From positions 124,001 to 188,000 of the forward strand of contig NZ_QCXY01000010.1 of NCBI RefSeq assembly GCF_003347495.1: 64,000 bases of DNA. Direction: 5' to 3'. A program made the translations under genes and the position numbers. Below are positions 51,152 to 58,404 of this stretch, in pieces. The stretch is from Pleomorphovibrio marinus. Lineage in GTDB: Bacteria > Bacteroidota > Bacteroidia > Cytophagales > Cyclobacteriaceae. A model generated the notes under the pieces. It worked only from the letters and a program-made list of their open reading frames with translations, was not told the origin of the DNA and ran no database searches. How positions within the stretch are numbered: the stretch's first letter is position 1; every line of letters starts with the position of its first letter.

Positions 51152-52681
51152 TCACTCCCATTCTATGGTTGCAGGAGGTTTGGAACTGATGTCATAAACC
51201 ACCCTGTTAACCCCTTTAATTTTGTTGATGATGTCATTGGAAATCTTCCCAAGAAACTCATAGGGAAGGTGTACCCAATCCGCAGTCATCCCATCCACAG
51301 AAGACACTGCTCTCAAGGCCACCACTCTTTCATAAGTTCTTTCATCCCCCATCACCCCTACAGACTGTATAGGCAAGAGAATTGCTCCGGCCTGCCAAAC
51401 CTGGTCATAAAGACCTGACTCTCGCAAACCTTGTATGAAAATATGATCTACCTCTTGTAGAGTAGCTACCTTTTCCGGTGTGATATCGCCCAATATGCGT
51501 ATGGCTAGGCCTGGCCCCGGAAAGGGATGCCTACCAATGATGTTTTCGGGGATTTCCAAGGCCCTGCCTACTTCTCTTACTCCGTCCTTAAAAAGGGTTT
51601 TCAAGGGTTCCACCACCTTTAATTTCATGAATTCCGGCAAGCCACCCACATTGTGGTGGGACTTGATAGTGGCTGAGGGGCCATTGACGGAAACCGATTC
51701 AATCACGTCCGGATAAATGGTGCCTTGTCCCAACCATCTTACGCCCTCAATTTTATGTGCCTCCTCATCAAAGACCTCTATAAAGGTCCTTCCTATGGCT
51801 TTACGTTTACCTTCGGGGTCTGAAATATCCTTTAGGGCAGTATAGAACTTTTGCTTTGCATCTACACCTATCACATTGAGCCCCATATCCTTATAGGAGA
51901 TCAATACTTCCTCATATTCATTTTTACGCAATAGGCCATTGTCCACAAAAACACAAGTGAGGTTTTCACCGATTGCCCTGTCTATCAAAGTGGCGGCTAC
52001 GGAGCTGTCAACCCCACCAGAAAGACCCATGACTACTTTGTCATCGCCAATGGTCTTCTTAAGTTCCTCTATAGTGGCATCGATAAATACATCCGAAGTC
52101 CAATCTTGGGAACATCCACAGATATGAACCACATAGTTTCTCAACAGGTTTTTTCCTTCGGCGCTGTGGGTAACCTCGGGGTGAAACTGTATACCGTAGG
52201 TTTGCTCCCCCTGTACCTTGTAAGCAGCTATTCTTACGGATGGCGTTCCTGCAATAATATCGAAGCCCTTCGGAAGCTCCTTGATAGTATCCCCATGGGA
52301 CATCCATACCTGGGAACCATGCGTCATTTCTTTAAACAATTCCGAATGCATATCCAGGTGGCTTAGGTTGGCCCTGCCGTACTCCCGTATTTCAGAGGGG
52401 GCTACATTACCCCCATATTTTTGAGCCATGAGTTGTGCTCCGTAGCAAATTCCTAAAATTGGGATTTCACCCCTCAATCGGCCAAAATCCAAATCTGGGG
52501 AGCCTTCATCCCTTACGGAGCAAGGGCTTCCGGAAAGAATAATTCCTTTGATGTCATCGCTAAGGGTAGGGATTTTATTATAGGGGTGTATTTCACAATA
52601 TACGTTAAGCTCCCTCACCCTTCGAGCAATCAGTTGGGTATATTGAGAACCAAAATCTAAGATCAAAATCTGTTCTGCCAT
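51152..52681 (-). CDS. guaA: GMP synthase (glutamine-hydrolysing)
   Basis: A 509-aa cytosolic enzyme that aminates XMP to GMP. The start is set at ATG 52681 ([20 protein letters not shown]); the frame extends to a TTG at 52687. The glutamine amidotransferase half has nucleophile Cys79 in [10 protein letters not shown] and the His-Glu pair in [10 protein letters not shown]. The ATP pyrophosphatase half has [12 protein letters not shown], and the C-terminal dimerisation domain ends [14 protein letters not shown]. It lies 55 bp after the exonuclease gene and may share its transcript. No other purine gene is nearby. Confidence 0.99.
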   Translation of the reverse strand: MAEQILILDFGSQYTQLIARRVRELNVYCEIHPYNKIPTLSDDIKGIILSGSPCSVRDEGSPDLDFGRLRGEIPILGICYGAQLMAQKYGGNVAPSEIREYGRANLSHLDMHSELFKEMTHGSQVWMSHGDTIKELPKGFDIIAGTPSVRIAAYKVQGEQTYGIQFHPEVTHSAEGKNLLRNYVVHICGCSQDWTSDVFIDATIEELKKTIGDDKVVMGLSGGVDSSVAATLIDRAIGENLTCVFVDNGLLRKNEYEEVLISYKDMGLNVIGVDAKQKFYTALKDISDPEGKRKAIGRTFIEVFDEEAHKIEGVRWLGQGTIYPDVIESVSVNGPSATIKSHHNVGGLPEFMKLKVVEPLKTLFKDGVREVGRALEIPENIIGRHPFPGPGLAIRILGDITPEKVATLQEVDHIFIQGLRESGLYDQVWQAGAILLPIQSVGVMGDERTYERVVALRAVSSVDGMTADWVHLPYEFLGKISNDIINKIKGVNRVVYDISSKPPATIEWE

Positions 52682-52735
52682 GCGCAAATGTAAGCAGCCT
52701 TGTGGAAATCCCGAAAAAATTATGGAGTTTTCGTT

Positions 52736-53743
52736 TTACTCCGCAGCATCCCCATCTGCGGAATCTCCCATAAAAAGGGTTTCAAGTACCTTGGCATTAA
52801 TACCCTGTTCGCACAAATGCCTTGCAAAGGAATCCGTGTATCCATGGGTGAGGAAAACTTCCCCTGCACCTGAGGCCTGTACAACCGCATTCAGGCCGGG
52901 CCAATCTGCATGGTCGGAGACCACAAAACCCACATCCGCCGCCCTTCGTCTCCTGGCACCCCTAACCTGCATCCAGCCTGAGCAAATGCCGGTTCGGTAG
53001 GGCGAAAACTTCTTCATCCAGGGTGTTCCCGCTGCAGATGGAGGAGCAATGATCAAAGCATTTCTGTAAACAGATTTTGGAAGATCCTGGCTTACCTTTT
53101 TGGCTTCTGGAAATATAAACCCATCCGAAGACAATGCTTGGTGGGTATTCCATATCGCTCCGTGTAAATAAACAGGACCTGTATTTGGGTCTAAGTGATG
53201 GTGAATACGTTGTGCCTTACCTAAAGCATAGGTAAAAAGCACAGAACACCTTCCGGCCGCTGCGTTATTGGCCCACCATACGTTGATTTTATCCATCACT
53301 TTAGCTTGGTTTTCCCACCTGTATATAGGAAGGCCAAAGGTACATTCAGAAACAAGCAGATCGCACCTCAAAGGTTCGAAAGGAGTACTTACCCCATCGG
53401 ATTCTGTCTTAAAGTCCCCGGTCACTACAGCTACCTCTCCTTTGTAGCTAAACCTCACCTGAGCGGAACCAGGAATATGACCGGCAGGATGCAGGGAAAC
53501 CTTAACCCCATTTACCGATATAGCTTCCCCATAGGGCAGGGTCTGCAAACGGATGTCCTGACCCAGCCTATATCTCATGATTCCTTCAGATTGATGGTGG
53601 GCTAGATAGTTTTTCATCCCCCACCTTGCATGATCGGCATGTGCATGGGTGATCACGGCTTTATCCACGGGTTTCCATGGGTCTATGTAAATGTCTGCCT
53701 GAGGGCAGTAAAGTCCATGGTCATGCAGTTCTAAAAGCGCCAT
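52736..53743 (-). CDS. ligase-associated-type MBL-fold DNA exonuclease
   Basis: A 335-aa metallo-beta-lactamase/beta-CASP protein. Metal ligands are in THAHADHARWG (HxHxDH), PAGHIPGSAQV and VVTGDF, and the beta-CASP part has SECTFGLPIYRWE and VSDHADWPGL. This matches the 'ligase-associated DNA exonuclease' (LExo) family, also called mRNA 3'-end processing factor-like in many genomes. Normally the gene lies beside an ATP-dependent DNA ligase and a DEXH helicase. Neither is in this window; guaA follows instead. The upstream flavin reductase is 14 bp away, so the two are cotranscribed. The C terminus is Asp/Ala-rich. Confidence 0.85.
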   Translation of the reverse strand: MALLELHDHGLYCPQADIYIDPWKPVDKAVITHAHADHARWGMKNYLAHHQSEGIMRYRLGQDIRLQTLPYGEAISVNGVKVSLHPAGHIPGSAQVRFSYKGEVAVVTGDFKTESDGVSTPFEPLRCDLLVSECTFGLPIYRWENQAKVMDKINVWWANNAAAGRCSVLFTYALGKAQRIHHHLDPNTGPVYLHGAIWNTHQALSSDGFIFPEAKKVSQDLPKSVYRNALIIAPPSAAGTPWMKKFSPYRTGICSGWMQVRGARRRRAADVGFVVSDHADWPGLNAVVQASGAGEVFLTHGYTDSFARHLCEQGINAKVLETLFMGDSADGDAAE

Positions 53744-53757
53744 TGAACATCGGGAGT

Positions 53758-54387
53758 TTATTTTTCCAAACTTTCCCTGCCGGGTTTAGCATAGCTCAAT
53801 CGTGCCAACTTCTTACCCAGGTGGTATTCATCAAGGCCGGACACGGTGACTGTACCCAAGGAGTTTAGATCTATAAACCCATCCTCCCCCAAGGCCTCTT
53901 CTTTCACCCACACCTGCTGAACCGCACCAATAATCATTACCGTCCCATTAATTTTCAGGGTTTGGCTATCCGCCAGATGACAGGCAATTTTCAAGGGACT
54001 AAGTTTGACAAAAGGGGCAAAAAAATCCTGAAGGTACTCTTCCTCCAAACCTGTGGCCTCAAACTCGGACTTTTCCCATCTTGCGCTACTATGGTGGGCC
54101 TCTTTATAAAAATCTTCCGTGACATGATTGAGGGTGAATTTTTCGGTAGCCAAAATATTCTCCAAGGTGTGTCGCTGTACCGTATGCGGCCTAAATAATA
54201 TGCCCACGAGGGGAGGCGAGGCCCCAATATGAAAAACCTGGGAAAAAGGAGCCAAGTTCGTAGTACCCTCCGTGGATTTGGTACCTATAAGGTTTAAGCT
54301 TTTGTAGCCTGAAAGGCAGTTTACAAAATCCCTTCTAAAGGATTGCTCTGCATGCATCAAAGACTCTAGATCAAAGGCTTTATACAT
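53758..54387 (-). CDS. flavin reductase family protein (FMN-binding split barrel)
   Basis: A 209-aa protein; start set at ATG 54387 (YKAFDLESLMHAEQSFRRDF). The frame upstream overlaps the next gene and is unlikely. Split-barrel motifs are KSLNLIGTKSTEGTTNLAPFSQVFHIGASPP, FRPHTVQRHTLENI and FTLNHVTEDFYKEAHHSS. Such proteins bind FMN and reduce it, or serve as oxidoreductases of unknown substrate. It overlaps the upstream small gene by 8 bp and the exonuclease is 14 bp downstream. No monooxygenase partner is adjacent. (Motifs longer than a few residues are quoted as separate parts of the protein.). Confidence 0.85.
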   Translation of the reverse strand: MYKAFDLESLMHAEQSFRRDFVNCLSGYKSLNLIGTKSTEGTTNLAPFSQVFHIGASPPLVGILFRPHTVQRHTLENILATEKFTLNHVTEDFYKEAHHSSARWEKSEFEATGLEEEYLQDFFAPFVKLSPLKIACHLADSQTLKINGTVMIIGAVQQVWVKEEALGEDGFIDLNSLGTVTVSGLDEYHLGKKLARLSYAKPGRESLEK

Positions 54388-54844
54388 GAATGGCATCCTC
54401 CAAAGTGTCACAATATTTGATATCGAGTTTGTCCACGATGTTGCTGGGATTATTTGCCATGATCTGTTCCTTGGCAATCATCACCATTTTTTCGAACCAC
54501 TTCTCATCCGGAAGGATTTTCCTGTGAATGGACAGCCCATATTGTAACATTTCCTTTTTCCAAACCAAAAAATACCATTCCATGCTAGGTTGGTGAAATG
54601 CCCTTAAGGCTCTCTTGTCGAATATGAATTTCTGTATTTTGCCCTTTTTTATGATCTCGGAAATCTTATCAAAGGTCAACTTGAAGTCCTCAATGGGCAC
54701 ATAATCTGCTAAAAGTACGCAGATGACAATCCCATCTTCGTGGTTTACAAAAACTTTAGCATACCTTTCCTCAAAAGATAAGTCAAAGTTATCTAATGCT
54801 GACTTATTTAAGGTTTCTTTCATTTGGATTACCAATTTAATCAT
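54380..54844 (-). CDS. hypothetical STAS-like small protein
   Basis: A 154-aa protein from ATG 54844; ATG 54823 (KETLNKSALDNF) is equally plausible. There is no signal peptide. The core alternates strands and helices: RYAKVFVNHEDGIVICVLL, EDFKLTFDKISEIIKKGK, then QKFIFDKRALRAFHQPSMEWYF, and a helical end that closes with IKYCDTLEDAIHV. The arrangement resembles the SpoIIAA-like/STAS fold common as small regulatory proteins in Cytophagales. I do not recognise a named family. It overlaps the flavin reductase gene by 8 bp, indicating coupled translation. Confidence 0.6.
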   Translation of the reverse strand: MIKLVIQMKETLNKSALDNFDLSFEERYAKVFVNHEDGIVICVLLADYVPIEDFKLTFDKISEIIKKGKIQKFIFDKRALRAFHQPSMEWYFLVWKKEMLQYGLSIHRKILPDEKWFEKMVMIAKEQIMANNPSNIVDKLDIKYCDTLEDAIHV

Positions 54845-54918
54845 CGAAAGAAACAATTACTTGCCCTATCAATGAAGCTTATTTAACTTACGTTAACGTA
54901 CAAAATCATATACGTCAT

Positions 54919-55182
54919 TTAATGAAATGAGTTTCTTCTATTTTTCTTTTGCTCCTCCACCTCCTGTTTGAAGTGTTCCATATCCTCTTCCAGTTTGATG
55001 GCATAGTTGATGGTTGTCTTCATAAGTTCCTGCTGAGAGGCAATCTGCTCCTTAAGTCTGCACAATTCCCTGTTCATTTCACCCAATTTATCTTCATAGG
55101 CTTTTCTCAGCTTCTCCTTCTCAAGCTGGGCCTTCTTTAATTCAGCCTTAAAAATTAAATACGATTCAGGTGGAGTCTTCAT
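54919..55182 (-). CDS. small coiled-coil protein, unknown function
   Basis: An 87-aa protein starting at ATG 55182 (KTPPESYLIFKAELKKAQLE); the ATG-like extension to 55236 lacks conserved character. Almost the entire chain is predicted coiled coil, with heptads of Lys/Glu/Leu (KAQLEKEKLRKAYEDKLGEM, EDMEHFKQEVEEQKKN) and one Cys. No transmembrane segment. It lies between the STAS-like gene and the SDR gene on the same strand. No family was recognised. Confidence 0.55.
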   Translation of the reverse strand: MKTPPESYLIFKAELKKAQLEKEKLRKAYEDKLGEMNRELCRLKEQIASQQELMKTTINYAIKLEEDMEHFKQEVEEQKKNRRNSFH

Positions 55183-55245
55183 GTTATTTCTCTTGTTCCA
55201 AAGGATGCGTAACCCTTGACCGAATTCACGTTTCACTAAAATTAC

Positions 55246-55926
55246 TTATCTCAAGGCGGATAAACCGCCATCTACCTTAATTATTTGCCCTGTGACCCAA
55301 GAGGAATCGTCAGAAAGAAGATAATAAGCAGCAGATGCTATGTCATCTGTGTTCCCATATCGGGAAAGGGGATGCCTTTTTTTGGCGCCTTCCTTTTTGT
55401 CCTCACTAGAAAGTAACGTATTGGCCAGAGGTGTATCCGTCAAAGATGGGGCCACAGCATTAACCCTGATCCCATTGGCGGCCCACTCTGCAGCCAAGGA
55501 CCTTGTAAGTCCCTCCAATGCGCCCTTTGCGCTGGCAATGGAGGAGTGAAAACCCAGCCCTGTCTGTACGGCTACAGTACTGAACAAAACCACTGAGGCA
55601 GAACCAGCTTTTTTCAAAGACTTCAAGGATGCCTGTAGCGTCTTTACTGCGCCCAACACGTTAATTTCAAAATCAGTCCTGAAATCCTCCACGCTGAAAC
55701 GGTGGAAAGGCTTAAGGTTTATCGTTCCGGGGCAATATACCAATCCATCTATTTTTTCAGGTAAACTATCGATTCCCCCAAAATCTGTCGTGACATCGAG
55801 TTGGTGAGTCTTCTCCTGAGATCGGGAATAGGTACTAACCTCAGCACCTGAAGCCTCAAGTTTATCCTTCAAGGTCTCCCCAATTCCACTATTTCCACCG
55901 ATAATCACAATTTTTTTATCCCTCAT
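55246..55926 (-). CDS. short-chain dehydrogenase/reductase-like protein with atypical active site
   Basis: A 226-aa classical SDR fold: GGNSGIGETL (TGxxxGIG-like) at residues 10-19, NVLGAVKTLQ, the serine in LFSTVAV, and IRVNAVAPSLTDTP. In the active-site helix the usual Tyr-x-x-x-Lys reads Ile-Ala-Ser-Ala-Lys (FHSSIASAKGALEGL), so the catalytic Tyr is replaced by Ile while Lys stays. It may bind NAD(P)H but should not perform standard SDR chemistry. A 64-bp gap leads to the coiled-coil gene downstream. Upstream, the folE terminator separates it from the pterin genes. Substrate unknown. Confidence 0.85.
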   Translation of the reverse strand: MRDKKIVIIGGNSGIGETLKDKLEASGAEVSTYSRSQEKTHQLDVTTDFGGIDSLPEKIDGLVYCPGTINLKPFHRFSVEDFRTDFEINVLGAVKTLQASLKSLKKAGSASVVLFSTVAVQTGLGFHSSIASAKGALEGLTRSLAAEWAANGIRVNAVAPSLTDTPLANTLLSSEDKKEGAKKRHPLSRYGNTDDIASAAYYLLSDDSSWVTGQIIKVDGGLSALR

Positions 55927-55990
55927 AGTAATGTCAATTTACCTATTATAATGAAATTGAAAAGAAATTGTTTATTCGGACCAACTGCAA

Positions 55991-56020
55991 TAAAAAAGCC
56001 AGAGTTTCCTCCAGCTTTTC
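55991..56020 (-). terminator. rho-independent terminator of folE
   Basis: On the minus strand AGCTGGAG-GAAA-CTCTGGCT forms an 8-bp stem with two G-U pairs and a GAAA tetraloop, followed by TTTTTA. Confidence 0.7.
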
Positions 56021-56085
56021 ATACTATATTTTAGGCAGTTTATGTATTTATCCAATAACTTCCTGTAAACCTCAATAAATTTACA

Positions 56086-56787
56086 TTATTTTTTTAGACT
56101 AATGTATTTCATGAACTCATTTCTGGTTTGGTCTTCTTTTTCAAACTTGCCACTGTAAAAAGAGGTGACCGTACTCGAATTGACATCTTGAATTCCCCTA
56201 GAGGAAACGCACATGTGATAAGCGTCCACAATTATCGCCACATTTTCAGTGCCCAGAATCTCTTTGAGCTCATTTCCTATCTGCATGGTCAGCCTTTCCT
56301 GAACTTGTGGCCTTTTGGCAAAGTACTGAACTATCCTATTGATTTTAGATAACCCGATCACATTTCCCTCGGAAATATACGCTACATGAACCTTTCCATA
56401 AATAGGTACAAAATGATGCTCGCAGTGTGAAAAAAAGGTAATGTCCTTTTCCACAAGCATCTCATTGTACTTGTATTTGTTCTCAAAAAGTTTGACAGCG
56501 GGTTTGTTTTTTGGGTCGAGTCCACTGAATACCTCTTTGATAAACATCTTTGCCACTCTTCTTGGGGTGCCCCGAAGACTGTCATCTGTCAGGTCTAGCC
56601 CTAATACATGCATGATTTCTTTGAAATGTTTCTCTATTAACTCCATTTTCAAATCATCATCCATTTCAAAGGCGTCTTCCCTTAGGGGTGTCTCATGAGA
56701 AGTACCCACGTGGGCATCTCCCATTTCTTCGATGGCATCACTGAAATCAATTCCCGTCGTATTCAACAAAGTTTCTTTCTGTTTCAT
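56086..56787 (-). CDS. folE: GTP cyclohydrolase I
   Basis: A 233-aa enzyme converting GTP to dihydroneopterin triphosphate for folate or biopterin-type cofactors. Zinc ligands are in FFSHCEHHFVPIYGK and the C-terminal MCVSSRGIQDVNSS; LRGTPRRVAKMF and LSKINRIVQYFAKRPQVQERLT are family motifs. The ATG at 56787 makes it overlap the upstream queD-like gene by 41 bp; the ATG at 56724 (GDAHVGTSHETPLRED) would remove the overlap and leave a 22-bp gap. The catalytic core is unaffected. The two genes are cotranscribed and end at the terminator near 55991. Confidence 0.98.
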   Translation of the reverse strand: MKQKETLLNTTGIDFSDAIEEMGDAHVGTSHETPLREDAFEMDDDLKMELIEKHFKEIMHVLGLDLTDDSLRGTPRRVAKMFIKEVFSGLDPKNKPAVKLFENKYKYNEMLVEKDITFFSHCEHHFVPIYGKVHVAYISEGNVIGLSKINRIVQYFAKRPQVQERLTMQIGNELKEILGTENVAIIVDAYHMCVSSRGIQDVNSSTVTSFYSGKFEKEDQTRNEFMKYISLKK

Positions 56788-57157
56788 ATAGTCGAATCAT
56801 TAAGTCGTATTCCTTATCTATTTTTTCCCTTAAAATATTCCAAATAACCACAGCAATGTTTTCTGCAGTTGGGTTGAGTTGTTTGAATTCATTAGTGTCT
56901 AGGTTTAGATTTTTATGATCAAATTTGTCTGTGACGTGTTGTTTTACGATGTCCTTGAGCAACTTCATGTCAAAAACATATCCAGTGTCAGGATCTATAG
57001 GACCCACTACCTTTACTTCCAGGTCATAGTTATGGCCATGAAAATTGGGGTTGTTGCATTTACCGAATACCTCATTGTTCTTCTCCTCACTCCATGCAGG
57101 GTTATGTAATCTGTGCGCTGCATTGAAATGCGCTTTCCTATATACGGCAACTTTCAT
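56747..57157 (-). CDS. 6-pyruvoyl-tetrahydropterin synthase / 6-carboxytetrahydropterin synthase family protein
   Basis: A 136-aa zinc enzyme of the PTPS/QueD family that uses the FolE product. Zinc histidines are His15 in KAHFNAAHRLH and His40/His42 in NFHGHNYDL, and catalytic Cys34 lies in GKCNNPNFHGHNY. The spacing of Cys and the first His (C-x5-H) matches eukaryotic-type PTPS, while E. coli QueD has C-x3-H; this leaves open whether it makes pyruvoyl- or carboxy-tetrahydropterin. Other queuosine genes are not visible here. Its 3' end overlaps folE, so the two are an operon, with the queD-like gene first. Confidence 0.93.
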   Translation of the reverse strand: MKVAVYRKAHFNAAHRLHNPAWSEEKNNEVFGKCNNPNFHGHNYDLEVKVVGPIDPDTGYVFDMKLLKDIVKQHVTDKFDHKNLNLDTNEFKQLNPTAENIAVVIWNILREKIDKEYDLMIRLYETERNFVEYDGN

Positions 57158-57237
57158 CTGTTTATAATTTCTTTTAAGCGGTCAGATGGAATGCCCAGAA
57201 AAATCACCCCCCTGTGTGAGAATTCTTTTTCATGGGC

Positions 57238-57388
57238 ATTTCATGTGTTTATATTTTTTTTTAGCGGTCACATAGCCTGCCCTTGCCTGCCCCGAACTCG
57301 TTTCGGGGAGCTTGCTTCGATCATCCCCTCGTATGTCGCTCGCGTCATGCCCTGACTGCCGTCAGGACAGGCTCGATTTCATGTGTTT
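57238..57388. repeat. GC-rich palindromic element flanked by 13-bp direct repeats (possible REP/MITE-like insertion)
   Basis: ATTTCATGTGTTT occurs at 57238-57250 and again at 57376-57388. The 125 bp between them is strikingly GC-rich relative to flanks and contains two hairpins: CCCCGAA-ctcgt-TTCGGGG (57290-57308) and CCTGAC-tgcc-GTCAGG (57351-57366). GCCTGCCC also appears twice in a row. The layout suggests a small inserted element with target duplication; no transposase is present. Confidence 0.6.
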
Positions 57389-57592
57389 TAAACAGCGTTT
57401 TAAATTTTTTGTTTAATACAAATAGAAATTAATTAAACAAATTTATTTTGGGCTTACCTTCCCAGAAGGATTTTCCTTATTATCAGATAATTACCCAAAA
57501 CCCGAAATGTAATAAACAGTATTGCAACAAAACACAGTACCGTATAGGTTCGCCATCTGTAATCCAAAAACGAATAATTAAATAAATTTACA

Positions 57593-57622
57593 TTTGAACA
57601 TGGAAATAATTGCTTATTTTTC
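57593..57622 (+). promoter_or_regulatory. Bacteroidota-type promoter for the 57670 gene
   Basis: TTTG (57593-57596), an 18-nt spacer, then TATTTTTC (57615-57622): 7 of 8 positions of the -7 consensus, with a slightly short spacer. It implies a leader of about 41 nt to the ATG at 57670. Confidence 0.4.
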
Positions 57623-57669
57623 AAGGCTTCTTTATTCAAAACGTGAAAGTTACAGCAATTGATCCTATT

Positions 57670-58404
57670 ATGAACAGATTTTTAGTTTTACTGGTATTAT
57701 TCATTATAGCACCTTTTTTTTCCTCACATGTATTCCTACAAAAGGGCAGCACGGAGGAAGGTGGATTGGAAATATATCCGGAAAGCCTGGAAGGTAAATC
57801 CAGTTTTCTAACTTCCCGAATATGGGACAAACTAGACAAATCAAATTCCATACCCAAAAAGGAAGCCTTGGAAAAAGCTATTTTGGGCTATCTAAAGGTA
57901 TTGGATACCCATGAGATTGACAAGGACAAACCGCTCACATTGATAGACTTTTCTCTACCCTCCACACAGGAAAGGTTGTGGATTTTTGATATTAACAAAA
58001 CGGAATTGCTTTATCAAACCTATGTGTCCCACGGAAAAAACTCCGGAAACAGGTGGGCAAGGCAATTTTCCAATACCCACTCCAGCTACATGAGCAGTTT
58101 GGGTTTTTATATCACCGCAGAAACTTATGAAGGAAAACATGGCTACAGCCTTAAACTGGACGGTATAGAACCTGGCTTCAACGATCAAGCAAGACCAAGA
58201 GCCATTGTGATCCATGGTGCCGAATATGTGGAAGAGAGCTTCATTCAGACCTATGGAAGATTAGGCAGAAGCCTTGGCTGCCCGGCCTTACCGCCCGATC
58301 TGACCCAACCCATCATAGACCTTATCAAGGATAAAAGCTGCTTGTTTATCTATGCGGAAGACCAGGAATACCTTTCCAACTCCCCAATCCTCAGCCAAAG
58401 CTAA
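57670..58404 (+). CDS. murein L,D-transpeptidase catalytic domain family protein (YkuD_2 type)
   Basis: A 244-aa protein from ATG 57670, with a signal peptide (NRFLVLLVLFIIAPFFSS); the frame upstream to 57610 has no signal. The catalytic region has IVIHGAEYVEESF (His182) and GRLGRSLGCPALPPD (Ser201, Cys204), matching the L,D-transpeptidase H...S-x-G-C motif. The overall pattern, with LWIFDINKTELLYQTYVSHGK, fits the YkuD_2 'murein L,D-transpeptidase catalytic domain family'. It is expected to act in the periplasm on peptidoglycan peptides. It converges with another L,D-transpeptidase gene, and their 3' ends overlap by 14 bp. Confidence 0.88.
   Translation: MNRFLVLLVLFIIAPFFSSHVFLQKGSTEEGGLEIYPESLEGKSSFLTSRIWDKLDKSNSIPKKEALEKAILGYLKVLDTHEIDKDKPLTLIDFSLPSTQERLWIFDINKTELLYQTYVSHGKNSGNRWARQFSNTHSSYMSSLGFYITAETYEGKHGYSLKLDGIEPGFNDQARPRAIVIHGAEYVEESFIQTYGRLGRSLGCPALPPDLTQPIIDLIKDKSCLFIYAEDQEYLSNSPILSQS

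Larger units (their letters stand above)
57158..57669. other. intergenic region with a palindromic repeat element and a promoter
   Basis: About 512 bases between divergent queD-like and L,D-transpeptidase genes. It contains the GC-rich palindromic element with flanking 13-bp repeats (57238-57388) and a promoter candidate at 57593-57622. A 61-codon minus-strand open frame (57454-57639) starts with TTG and is not called. Confidence 0.6.

Noticed and set aside
57454-57639. 61-codon minus-strand ORF with one hydrophobic stretch
   Set aside because: It begins with TTG, has no internal ATG, overlaps the promoter of the transpeptidase gene and shows no family features. It may be a chance frame.
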